This document shows positions 56,813-64,000 of a DNA stretch of 64,000 bases, piece after piece. A model generated the notes under the pieces. It saw only the letters and a list, made by a program, of their open reading frames with translations, ran no database searches and was not told where the DNA came from. The position numbers and the translations under genes are program-made. This DNA is from Synechococcus sp. Nb3U1 (GTDB taxonomy: Bacteria > Cyanobacteriota > Cyanobacteriia > Thermostichales > Thermostichaceae). The number at the start of each line of letters is the position of its first letter. Positions within the stretch are counted from its first letter, which is position 1. Where the stretch lies: the NCBI RefSeq assembly GCF_021533835.1, contig NZ_JAKFYQ010000001.1, positions 1,928,427 to 1,992,426 of the forward strand, in the 5' to 3' direction.

Positions 56813-56911
56813 ATGGAAGCCATTGCCTACACCTTTATCCTGTTCCTGACGCTGGGCGTTCTGTTCTTTGCCATCGCCTTTCGGGAAACCCCCAAAATCA
56901 CCAAAAAGTAA
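56813..56911 (+). CDS. psbT: Photosystem II protein PsbT
   Basis: A 32-residue single-span protein, [20 protein letters not shown] then [12 protein letters not shown], exactly the PsbT pattern (MEA-x-x-Y-T-F and FREPP-like end). It has a good ribosome-binding site (GGAGG at 56802-56806). PsbT stabilises the photosystem II dimer and QA site; linkage to psbB is conserved in cyanobacteria and plastids. Confidence 0.95.
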   Translation: MEAIAYTFILFLTLGVLFFAIAFRETPKITKK

Positions 56912-56991
56912 CCCAAGAGTCATCTGAGAATCGTTTGAGGGAGCTGAGGCCACGGCCCAATGGGGCATCGGGTCGTATATTCTCTTGCCAG

Positions 56992-57028
56992 CAAGGCCGG
57001 CGGGGATCCCTCCGGCTTTGTTGTATTT
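56992..57028 (+). terminator. Intrinsic terminator after psbT
   Basis: CAAGGCCGG (56992-57000) pairs with CCGGCTTTG (57012-57020) with one G-U wobble; the 11-nt loop contains GGGATCCC. The stem is followed by the T-rich TTGTATTT. Confidence 0.55.
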
Positions 57029-57148
57029 AGGAGTGTATTAGGGGTGCAGATTTTCTAGCGCTTCGGTTGAAATTCTCAGCATTTTGGCGGAGAACCCTTG
57101 CACCTTGACCTTCTAAGATCACAGTGAAAGTCCACAGTCAAATGAACC

Positions 57149-57559
57149 ATGGCAACAGTGCTGCTAGTGGAAGATGATCCCGTCAATGCCCGTGTTTTCG
57201 ACAAGGTATTGCGGCGGCGGGGTGGGTTCGAGGTCTTCCACAGCCAGAATGTGGAGCAAATTTTGCAGTTGGCCCAAGGGCATGAGGTGGATGTGATTCT
57301 GCTGGATGTTTCCCTTTCCCAAAGCACCTTTCGGGGTGAGGCGGTAGACGGGATCCGCATTGCTCAACTGTTGAAAGAGGATCCCAAAAGCAACCCTATC
57401 CCCATCATTTTGGTGACGGCCCATGCCATGCGGGGTGACCGGGAGGCGTTTTTGGCCCAGAGCGGAGCAGATGGTTATATTGCCAAGCCGGTTGTCGATC
57501 ACGAAGACATGGTGAACCAGGTGCGTAAGGTATTGCCACAGTCCTCCCAGAAACCGTAG
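57149..57559 (+). CDS. Single-domain response regulator (receiver only)
   Basis: A 136-residue CheY-like receiver: acidic pair in LLVEDDPVNARVF, phospho-acceptor Asp in DVILLDVSLSQ (about residue 52), conserved Thr in IILVTAHAMRGD and Lys in GYIAKPV. No output domain, as in DivK/CheY types, so it acts through protein contacts. A cognate histidine kinase is not adjacent. Confidence 0.9.
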   Translation: MATVLLVEDDPVNARVFDKVLRRRGGFEVFHSQNVEQILQLAQGHEVDVILLDVSLSQSTFRGEAVDGIRIAQLLKEDPKSNPIPIILVTAHAMRGDREAFLAQSGADGYIAKPVVDHEDMVNQVRKVLPQSSQKP

Positions 57560-57591
57560 CAGGCTTGAAACCCAGTTGGTTCTCCACCTAC

Positions 57592-58269
57592 CTAAGCTGC
57601 CAAGCTCTGCACAATCGACTGCCAAAAAGGGATCCCGTCTTGTCCCGGCAACGCTGGATCGGCGGCCCGTTCCGGGTGGGGCATCAGCCCTAACACTCGA
57701 CCGGAGGGGCTACAAAGGCCGGCAATCTGATCAAGGGATCCATTGGGAGCCACTGGATCATAGCGAAAGACGATCTGACCCTGATCCTGAAGCTGCTTGA
57801 GGGTCTCTGGATCGCAGGTGTAGCGCCCCTCCCCATGAGCAATTGGCAGGGTAAGGGTGGATCCCTGGGGATAGGCACTTGTCCAGATTAAATCCTGTCG
57901 CTCGATGCGAATGCCCACTCGGTCGCAGATGAAATGCAGATTGGCATTGCGCACCAGGGCTCCCGGCAGCAGGCCCGCCTCCGTCAAGATCTGAAAGCCA
58001 TTGCAAATGCCCAGCACATAGCCCCCCCGCGCCACATGGTCTTGCAGGGATCCCATCACCGGGGCAAAGCGAGCGATGGCCCCACAGCGGAGGTAATCCC
58101 CATAGCTGAAGCCCCCCGGTAGCACCACCACATCCAACCCTGATAGATCTGGCTCCGAATGCCAAATCAGGCGGGTAGGACAGCCCAGCAATCCCCGCGT
58201 TACCCAGGCTACATCCCGATCGCAATTAGATCCTGGAAAGACAACGATACCGAACTTCACACTGGACAT
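57592..58269 (-). CDS. purQ: Phosphoribosylformylglycinamidine synthase subunit PurQ
   Basis: The 225-residue glutaminase subunit of FGAM synthase (purine step 4). Class I amidotransferase triad: Cys in [11 protein letters not shown], His and Glu in [11 protein letters not shown]. Starts [19 protein letters not shown] at the ATG at 58269; the longer open frame overlaps purS and is not used. It follows purS by about 35 bp on the same strand. Confidence 0.96.
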   Translation of the reverse strand: MSSVKFGIVVFPGSNCDRDVAWVTRGLLGCPTRLIWHSEPDLSGLDVVVLPGGFSYGDYLRCGAIARFAPVMGSLQDHVARGGYVLGICNGFQILTEAGLLPGALVRNANLHFICDRVGIRIERQDLIWTSAYPQGSTLTLPIAHGEGRYTCDPETLKQLQDQGQIVFRYDPVAPNGSLDQIAGLCSPSGRVLGLMPHPERAADPALPGQDGIPFWQSIVQSLAA

Positions 58270-58304
58270 AGGGATCCTTGAAAAAAGACAACCGAGAGGA
58301 TCCA

Positions 58305-58562
58305 TCAAGAACCGATGGGATCCACCTGGATGTGATAGGTCTCGATCACCGGATTGGCCAGGAGTTGATCGCACAGTTGCCCCACCCGTTTTTGCGCCGT
58401 TTCGGCATCTGGGGCTTCTAGTTGAAGTTGAATGTGCTTGCCGATGCGCACCTGCTGCACCTGGGTATGGCCCAACTGATGCAGGCTGGACTGCACCGCC
58501 ACACCGGCGGGGTCAAGCACAGAGGGGCGCAGGTGAATCTGGATCTGGGCCTGGAACTGCAT
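58305..58562 (-). CDS. purS: Phosphoribosylformylglycinamidine synthase subunit PurS
   Basis: An 85-residue PurS, the small subunit that bridges PurQ and PurL. Signature: [21 protein letters not shown] and [13 protein letters not shown]...[12 protein letters not shown]. Operon with purQ. Divergent from the ABC-2 permease gene. Confidence 0.94.
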   Translation of the reverse strand: MQFQAQIQIHLRPSVLDPAGVAVQSSLHQLGHTQVQQVRIGKHIQLQLEAPDAETAQKRVGQLCDQLLANPVIETYHIQVDPIGS

Positions 58563-58612
58563 AGAATGAATGTTGGATCTGCTACGAGTGTATCAGCCAG
58601 ACCGTTACGGCT

Positions 58613-59398
58613 TTGGATCAAATCATGGATACGTTGCGAGTGGTGGCCATTGCCCATAACGTTTTCCGAGAGACGATTCGGGATCGGATTCTCTACCTGG
58701 TAATGGTGTTTGCGGTGGTCATGCTGGGGGCCATTGTTTTGATTCCGGAAGTGGCCAACCAAGCCCACAACAAAGTCATTGCCGATCTGGGGCTGGCGGC
58801 GATTCATTTCCTCGGCTTGATTGTGGCAATTTTCGTCGGCACAGGGTTGGTCAACAAAGAAATTGAAAAGCGTACCGTCTACGTGTTGATCGCCAAACCC
58901 ATGAGTCGGGCGGAGTTTATCGTCGGTAAGCATCTGGGGCTGGCGGCCTTGTTGTCGGTGCTGCTGGCGATCATGACGGCGATTTTTCTGCTGGGCCTGT
59001 TGCTGGTGCAGGCGGAAATCCCTCTGTTCGCCCTTCTCTGGGCGGCGGTGTTTATCTTCCTAGAGCTGGTGTTGATCGTGGCGGCAGCGTTGCTGTTTGG
59101 GGTGTTTACCTCCTCGATTTTGGCCACCCTCTACACGATTGCCCTGTTCCTCATGGGCCATGCCAGCCGCGCCCTGCTGCAACTGAGCAGGTTGGTGGAG
59201 GATGCCGGGTTTGGCAAGGTGTTCGAGGTGATCTATCTGGTTTTGCCCGACCTGGAACGTCTTAATCTGAGAGATGCCGCCGTTTACGGCCAGATTCCAT
59301 CGGCAGGAGAGCTGCTGGGGGATGCCCTCTATGGCTTGGTCTATACGACTCTGCTGCTCATCCTAGCGGTGTTGGTGTTTGCACGGCGTCAATTTTGA
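58613..59398 (+). CDS. ABC-2 type transporter permease
   Basis: A 261-residue membrane protein with six predicted spans. The segment LVNKEIEKRTVYVLIAKPMSRAEFI is the hallmark of ABC-2 permeases (E-x-E-x-x-T...L-x-K-P-I/M-S-R). The partner ATPase is not adjacent. The ATG at 58628 (fifth residue) is an alternative start. Function unknown; such permeases often export lipids or polysaccharides. Confidence 0.8.
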   Translation: MDQIMDTLRVVAIAHNVFRETIRDRILYLVMVFAVVMLGAIVLIPEVANQAHNKVIADLGLAAIHFLGLIVAIFVGTGLVNKEIEKRTVYVLIAKPMSRAEFIVGKHLGLAALLSVLLAIMTAIFLLGLLLVQAEIPLFALLWAAVFIFLELVLIVAAALLFGVFTSSILATLYTIALFLMGHASRALLQLSRLVEDAGFGKVFEVIYLVLPDLERLNLRDAAVYGQIPSAGELLGDALYGLVYTTLLLILAVLVFARRQF

Positions 59399-59454
59399 TT
59401 TGATCCTAGTTGAATCCCAGATCTTGAAATTTTGCTCCACTATTCCCTCCCCTC

Positions 59455-60189
59455 ATGCGTTTTTTCCATTTCCATACCCCTGAACAGGTGCCTCTGTCCG
59501 GGATCCCCGAATGTGCGGTGGTCATCGATGTGTTGCGAGCCACCACCACCATTGCCACGGCGCTGGCAGCGGGAGCAGAAGCGGTACAGGTGTTTGCCCA
59601 TTTGCAGCAGCTGCAGGAGGTGAGCCAAGCTTGGCCAGCCCCCAAGCGGCTCTTGGCCGGAGAACGGGGGGGTAAAACAGTGGTGGGATTCGATCTGGGC
59701 AATTCTCCCCTGGACTACACACCGGAACGGGTTCAGGATAAGCGCATTTTTATGAGCACCACCAACGGCACCCGCAGCCTACAGCGCGTTGAAGGGATCC
59801 CTGTGGTGATTACGGCAGCGCTGGTGAACTTGGGAGCGGTGGTGGATTTTCTCAAGGCGGGGGCCTTTGAGGAGGTGTGGCTGGTGGGATCCGGCTGGGA
59901 GGGAGCTTTTGCTTTGGAAGATACCGTGTGTGCCGGGGCCATTTTGCATCGTCTGGGGTGTCAAACCCATCTGGAGCAGCTGGGCAACGACGAGGCGCTT
60001 GCGGCCTTGGCTTTGTATCACACTTGGCAGGGGGCTCTGCTGGAACTAGTGCGGCGCTCCAGTCATGGGCAGCGGCTTTTGGGGCTTGGGCCAGAGAATG
60101 AGACGGATCTGGCCTACTGTGCCGATGTGGATCGCTTGGCAGTCGTACCTCGACAGCTGCAGCCTGGGATCCTGGCCAGTGCCAGCTAG
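59455..60189 (+). CDS. comB: 2-phosphosulfolactate phosphatase (ComB family)
   Basis: A 244-residue ComB-type phosphatase: [36 protein letters not shown] and [11 protein letters not shown] are characteristic. In methanogens the enzyme makes sulfolactate for coenzyme M; cyanobacteria lack CoM, so the substrate here is probably another phosphorylated sulfonate or related acid. Confidence 0.9.
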   Translation: MRFFHFHTPEQVPLSGIPECAVVIDVLRATTTIATALAAGAEAVQVFAHLQQLQEVSQAWPAPKRLLAGERGGKTVVGFDLGNSPLDYTPERVQDKRIFMSTTNGTRSLQRVEGIPVVITAALVNLGAVVDFLKAGAFEEVWLVGSGWEGAFALEDTVCAGAILHRLGCQTHLEQLGNDEALAALALYHTWQGALLELVRRSSHGQRLLGLGPENETDLAYCADVDRLAVVPRQLQPGILASAS

Positions 60190-60225
60190 GCTGGGTTACA
60201 GCTCTTGCGCGGGGTTTTCTCCAAC

Positions 60226-60891
60226 ATGGATCCCTTTCGGAAACTGCCCGCCCAAACAGGGTGCTTGGCGAATTTTTCTTGGCGCTGGTGCTTGGCCAGT
60301 GGGTTGGGGGGGGCTGTGGCAGGGTGGCTAGAAGGATCCGGCTGGCAGTTTTCGGCCACACTGCTGCTGTTGGGGTTTTCTGTCGGCTTGGCTCAAAGTC
60401 TTGGCCTGGCTGGTTTCCGCCTACCGCAGGTCATGGGATCCTGTCGCACCTTCGGTTGGGGGTGGGTGGCCGTGACGGGCTTGGCTTGGATCCTGGCAGG
60501 ATGGGTGCGGCTGGGGATGCAGCCGGGGTTGACCCTTCTAATCGAGGGCCTGAACCCGCTTTTTAGCTTTGCCGGGGTAGTCTGGCTAAATTTCGTCAAT
60601 GAGGCGGCGCAGGGCTTGGGGCTGTCGCTGCTGCAGTGGGGGCTGTACCTACGGCGATTTCCTCTACCTATTTTGAGTTGGGTTGGGGTCAACCTGTTGG
60701 CGGGGGCCCTCAGAGGCGGGATCAGCGCCTATGCCTGTGAGTTGCTCTGTGCGGGGCCGGCCTTGGGATCCAGCGGGTCTACGGCGGTGGTCTATGGGTT
60801 GGGGTGGCTGGCCTACGGCGGGGTGACCGGTTTCTGGCTGGCTCGCTGGGTCTCGGGGGATCCTTCTACACCCAAACCAGCCCCCGACTAA
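60226..60891 (+). CDS. Hypothetical polytopic membrane protein
   Basis: A 221-residue protein from the ATG at 60226 (a TTG at 60205 is in frame). Rich in Gly/Leu/Trp with five or six hydrophobic segments and a short charged C-terminus. No family recognised. The 3' end overlaps the convergent 94-residue gene by 4 bp. Confidence 0.55.
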   Translation: MDPFRKLPAQTGCLANFSWRWCLASGLGGAVAGWLEGSGWQFSATLLLLGFSVGLAQSLGLAGFRLPQVMGSCRTFGWGWVAVTGLAWILAGWVRLGMQPGLTLLIEGLNPLFSFAGVVWLNFVNEAAQGLGLSLLQWGLYLRRFPLPILSWVGVNLLAGALRGGISAYACELLCAGPALGSSGSTAVVYGLGWLAYGGVTGFWLARWVSGDPSTPKPAPD

Positions 60892-61172
60892 CCCGCTTGG
60901 GCCGTATCGGGGGCAATGCCCAAAGCCTTCTGCTGGAGCCACACCTGCCAGTCACCAGGAATCAGCTTACTGTTAAAAGCATCGCCCGAAACAAACACAT
61001 CCCGCTGATTTTGCGCCAAGACAAAAATGGAGCGACGGTCGAAGTGGGAAGTGAGCTTGTAGAGGGTGTAGGGGCCTTCTGCGTAGAGAGTGAGGGTTTC
61101 CTGATCCAGGCCATGACGGCTGCTTTGGCCATAGGCCCTCAAAACAATGTTGATCAGTCGCTCATACTGCAT
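60888..61172 (-). CDS. Conserved-looking hypothetical protein
   Basis: A 94-residue soluble protein ([22 protein letters not shown]...), mixed alpha/beta with [26 protein letters not shown] in the middle. It starts at the ATG at 61172, divergent from argC. No domain is known to me. Confidence 0.55.
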   Translation of the reverse strand: MQYERLINIVLRAYGQSSRHGLDQETLTLYAEGPYTLYKLTSHFDRRSIFVLAQNQRDVFVSGDAFNSKLIPGDWQVWLQQKALGIAPDTAQAG

Positions 61173-61295
61173 AGCCTGTCAGGATTCAGAGCCGCTCCAA
61201 GTGAATTCAGCATAACAAACTCCACTTTTGACCAAGACGGGATCCGGACAAATGCGATAAAAGTAAGGCAATCTCTTTTGCGCAGGCACCCTATC

Positions 61296-62408
61296 ATGTC
61301 CAACAGCGCCGCAGCGCCCCGTCCTTCTCACCCCACAGAAGCCGTTCGTGTCGGGATCATCGGTGCCTCTGGCTACGGGGGGGTACAGCTGGTGCGGTTG
61401 CTGAGCGAACATCCCGGCGTGCAAATGACTTATCTAGCTGGGCAAGACAGCGTCGGTAAACGATACGGAGATCTCTACCCCCAATTGGCCCATATGGTGG
61501 ATCTGTCGATTCAGCCGGTGGATGTGGATCGAATTGCCGCCAGCAGCGATGTAGTGTTTTTGTCCTTACCCAATGGATTGGCCGCGGATCTGGCCCCACC
61601 TCTCTTGGCCAAAGGCTGCAAAGTTTTGGATTTGTCGGCAGATTACCGCTTTCGCAACCTGGCCACCTATCAGTCTTGGTACCGCATGGGCCAAGCGGAT
61701 CCCAACTGGCCCAGCCCCGAATATCGTCAAGCCAATGAGGGATCCGTCTATGGGTTGCCGGAACTATACCGGGAGTCGATCGCTCAAGCGCAATTGGTGG
61801 GGTGCCCTGGCTGCTATCCGACGGCCTCGTTGTTGGCCGTGGCCCCCCTCTTGCGGCAAGGGTTGGTAGAGCTAGACAGCCTCATTTTCGATGCCAAATC
61901 TGGCGTTTCTGGGGCAGGGCGAGCCGCTAAAGTGGGATCTTTGTTTGCGGAGGTGGATGGCTCTTTTGCCGCTTATGGGGTGGCACAACACCGCCATACC
62001 CCCGAGATCGAGCAAGCCTGTTCTGATTTGGCCCACACCCCGATCACGGTGCAATTTACCCCCCATTTGGTGCCAATGGTGCGAGGCATTCATGTCACCC
62101 TGTATGCCACCCTGCGGGATCCCGGCCTGGTGGGGGAAGACCTGCTCACCATCTACAACGCCTTTTATCGCCAATCGGCTTGGGTGAGGGTTCTACCCCG
62201 GGGCGTTTACCCGCAAACCAAATGGGTCTCGGGGACGAACAGCTGCATGATCGGGGTGGAGGTGGATAGCCGCACCAACCGTGTCATCGTCCTTTCAGTG
62301 ATCGACAACCTAATGAAGGGCCAAGCGGGACAGGCGGTGCAGTGCCTAAATGTGATGATGGGTTGGCCAGAAACTCTGGGCTTGCCCCGGCTGGCCTTTT
62401 ACCCCTAG
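61296..62408 (+). CDS. argC: N-acetyl-gamma-glutamyl-phosphate reductase
   Basis: A 370-residue ArgC (arginine synthesis, third step). NADP loop [18 protein letters not shown], catalytic Cys in [13 protein letters not shown], and the family segment [13 protein letters not shown]-like [12 protein letters not shown]. The ATG at 61296 ([11 protein letters not shown]) adds about 17 residues before the Rossmann fold; the frame is open far upstream through the divergent gene and that part is not coding. Confidence 0.95.
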   Translation: MSNSAAAPRPSHPTEAVRVGIIGASGYGGVQLVRLLSEHPGVQMTYLAGQDSVGKRYGDLYPQLAHMVDLSIQPVDVDRIAASSDVVFLSLPNGLAADLAPPLLAKGCKVLDLSADYRFRNLATYQSWYRMGQADPNWPSPEYRQANEGSVYGLPELYRESIAQAQLVGCPGCYPTASLLAVAPLLRQGLVELDSLIFDAKSGVSGAGRAAKVGSLFAEVDGSFAAYGVAQHRHTPEIEQACSDLAHTPITVQFTPHLVPMVRGIHVTLYATLRDPGLVGEDLLTIYNAFYRQSAWVRVLPRGVYPQTKWVSGTNSCMIGVEVDSRTNRVIVLSVIDNLMKGQAGQAVQCLNVMMGWPETLGLPRLAFYP

Positions 62409-62409
62409 C

Positions 62410-62415
62410 TATAAT
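62410..62415 (+). promoter_or_regulatory. Possible -10 element TATAAT
   Basis: A perfect TATAAT lies just after the argC stop, about 32 bp before the ATG at 62447 of the next gene. No convincing -35 (the region is argC coding). Supports use of the ATG at 62447 over the one at 62414. Confidence 0.35.
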
Positions 62416-62446
62416 GCCGATAGCCCCTCTGAGGCCGATTTTGCCC

Positions 62447-63904
62447 ATGTCTAAGCCCCTGGATCCCCAGTCTGACTCTTCTTCATCTTCATCCACTGCA
62501 ACTGCTGCCGACCCGGCTGCGTCGGAATCCGCTAATGGATCGGCCACATCCCCTGCTGCGGGCCTGAACTGGGAGGAGTTGTTGCGGCAACTGGAGGCAA
62601 GCTGGCAGGAACTCCCACAACGCTCCGAAGAAACAGTGCAACAAACCCTAGCTCGGTTGCAACTGGAGTGGGGCGGGTTGTGTCGAGAAGCGCGGGATCG
62701 CTTACAAAAAGCTTTGGAAGCCGCCGAAGCCACAGGATCCCTGCAGCCCATTCCGGCGGAGATCCGGGCTTTGTTGCCGCTACTGAACCCCAGCCAATGG
62801 GAAGTGGTGATCGCCTCCTTGGCGCGTGCTTCCGACCGGGCGTTGGTGGCCAGCCTGCTATTCCACTGGGGGCAAGAGCAACCACATCCAGAGACCCCAA
62901 CAGACGGGATCCCGTCTGTCTTATCCCCTGATCAGTGCTCCTCTTTGGAGACTATGAGCGCCCGCGCCTATGGCAACAGCCGCATGCCCCTGGTGATGGA
63001 CAAGTCGGGTCAGATCCAAGTGAAAGCCTCAGCTGCCCTGTTGGCCACCCTGATCGCCATCGAGATCGGCAGCGTGGGTTCGGCAGGTGCCTTGTCTTTG
63101 CTGGGCACACCGGAGCTGCGCAAACTCTTGAGTGCCGATGGCAAATTGCGGCAGACGGGCCTGAAACAGGGGCGCACCGCTCTCACAGAAGAGGAATGGC
63201 AAACCCTGCGTCGTTGGTTGGATCCCAAGGGATCCCCCCCTAGCAACGACTGGTATCTCAACCTCACCCAACTGGGGATCCAAACCACCCAAGTGGGGGA
63301 TTATGTGGCGCGGCGACTACGGGAATTTTTCCAGAGCGAGTGGATTAAGCTCCTCATTCCCCCGCTGTATCACCTGGTGATCGACGCGATGCGGCTGTTG
63401 ACGGGGGAAGTGTTTCTCAGCGTTGGCACCACCCTGGAGTCCGCCTTAGAATCCGCCGAAGCAGGACGTCGGCTGGAGTTGGTGTTACAAGCCTTGCCCC
63501 AAGCGCGGAATATCCCTACCCCAGAACGGATCCAGGCGGCCATTCCCGCTGTCACCGAAGCTGCCGAGAAAACCCTGAAGCCCCTGTTGGCACGGCAGTT
63601 GATGGCGGTGGCCGATACCTTCGATCCACCCATCCGTAACGAAGGCTTGAACGAATTGGGGCGGCAACTAAACCTTTGGAACCCCTTTCAGTTTTTGCTC
63701 ACCTGGAGCAGTGCCGGTTGGTTGGAGGCGCTTCTGGATCAGATCCAGCAACTGCAAACCACCTACCCAGAAATGCCCCTATGGGAGAGCTATGGCCAGG
63801 GCATTGAAGCGGCAGCAGAAGCCTCACGGGTCATGGATCAGGCAGAAGCCCTGCGCCTGACGGCTAAGAGTCTGGATCCGAAGTTGGAGCAGCCGGACGA
63901 TTAA
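62447..63904 (+). CDS. Hypothetical protein with low-complexity N-terminus
   Basis: A 485-residue protein from the ATG at 62447 (MSKPLDPQSD). A Ser/Ala-rich linker of about 40 residues is followed by amphipathic helices (about 45-90), a short hydrophobic segment (ALLATLIAIEIGSVGSAGAL, about 200-220) and a mostly helical C-terminal half. It may be membrane-associated. No family recognised. Confidence 0.55.
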   Translation: MSKPLDPQSDSSSSSSTATAADPAASESANGSATSPAAGLNWEELLRQLEASWQELPQRSEETVQQTLARLQLEWGGLCREARDRLQKALEAAEATGSLQPIPAEIRALLPLLNPSQWEVVIASLARASDRALVASLLFHWGQEQPHPETPTDGIPSVLSPDQCSSLETMSARAYGNSRMPLVMDKSGQIQVKASAALLATLIAIEIGSVGSAGALSLLGTPELRKLLSADGKLRQTGLKQGRTALTEEEWQTLRRWLDPKGSPPSNDWYLNLTQLGIQTTQVGDYVARRLREFFQSEWIKLLIPPLYHLVIDAMRLLTGEVFLSVGTTLESALESAEAGRRLELVLQALPQARNIPTPERIQAAIPAVTEAAEKTLKPLLARQLMAVADTFDPPIRNEGLNELGRQLNLWNPFQFLLTWSSAGWLEALLDQIQQLQTTYPEMPLWESYGQGIEAAAEASRVMDQAEALRLTAKSLDPKLEQPDD

Positions 63905-63957
63905 ACCCCTCTGGTATGCTGTTGAGGTTCACCGGAGCCTACCGCTTGTGAGCCGTT

Positions 63958-64000
63958 ATGATCACCGTTCGCACCGCTGCCGATCTGCTGGAGCACTATG
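63958..64000 (+). CDS. Partial gene at the right edge
   Basis: Only 14 codons (MITVRTAADLLEHY) lie in the window after the ATG at 63958. Too short to identify. A GTG at 63949 in another frame is an alternative. Confidence 0.3.
   Translation, partial: MITVRTAADLLEHY

Noticed and set aside
60804-61295. N-terminal extension of ArgC by 164 residues
   Set aside because: The extra part is opposite the 94-residue gene and has no homology; the Rossmann start follows the ATG at 61296.

Overview
The window is a cyanobacterial chromosome segment. It carries photosystem II genes (psbB, psbT, psbM, psbX), ferredoxin, ferredoxin-thioredoxin reductase, sqdB, a GUN4-domain gene and a labA-like NYN gene. 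From about 16.75 kb to the right end the palindrome GGGATCCC (or GGATCC) recurs every few hundred bases, in coding and non-coding DNA alike, where many cyanobacteria have GCGATCGC (HIP1). This suggests, as inference only, one of the deep-branching or thermophilic Synechococcus/Thermostichus-type lineages.

Region 1 (about 1-18.1 kb) is a complete chromosomal integron. A tyrosine recombinase of the IntI family (16857-18122, +) is transcribed away from an array of twelve complete gene cassettes, nearly all reading leftward. Twelve attC sites (57-126 bp) separate them. In eleven of twelve cassettes the 7-bp core at the cassette start is exactly complementary to the R'' core of that cassette's own attC; the twelfth has one mismatch. 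Several cassettes carry genome-defence genes: a catalytic-type prokaryotic Argonaute; a three-gene NurA-HerA-DNA methyltransferase cassette of about 4.4 kb; a restriction-modification pair whose endonuclease is split by a 28-bp tandem duplication; and a toxin-antitoxin pair whose toxin ends at a premature TGA. Other cassettes encode a SAM methyltransferase plus a 2Fe-2S protein, NTF2-like and GyrI-like proteins, a MORN-like protein and unknowns. intI itself has an in-frame TGA near its expected N-terminus. The GGGATCCC signature is essentially absent from the array, so its right boundary is sharp.

Region 2 (18.3-42.5 kb) is ordinary cyanobacterial core: an RND efflux pair (adaptor frameshifted), psbX, ftrB, a universal stress protein, an EI24 membrane protein, an aminotransferase, a PD40 lipoprotein, a DUF427 protein, a GTPase, an Anbu-type protease, glyQ, labA-like, lepA-yqeK-rsfS, a ComFB-like protein, an HDAC-family deacetylase, sqdB, speE-speD, surE and gap. 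Region 3 (42.5-50.6 kb) holds a GUN4-domain gene, a DUF1995-like gene and a tightly coupled leftward operon: Rieske dioxygenase alpha and beta subunits, an ABC importer with a fused double permease, a PhyH-like oxygenase and a SnoaL-like protein. Region 4 (50.7-64 kb) has a glucokinase remnant, a TPP riboswitch with thiC, a VOC protein, psbM, a 2Fe-2S ferredoxin, psbB-psbT, a receiver-only response regulator, purS-purQ, an ABC-2 permease, comB, argC and hypotheticals. No rRNA, tRNA or CRISPR array was recognised.
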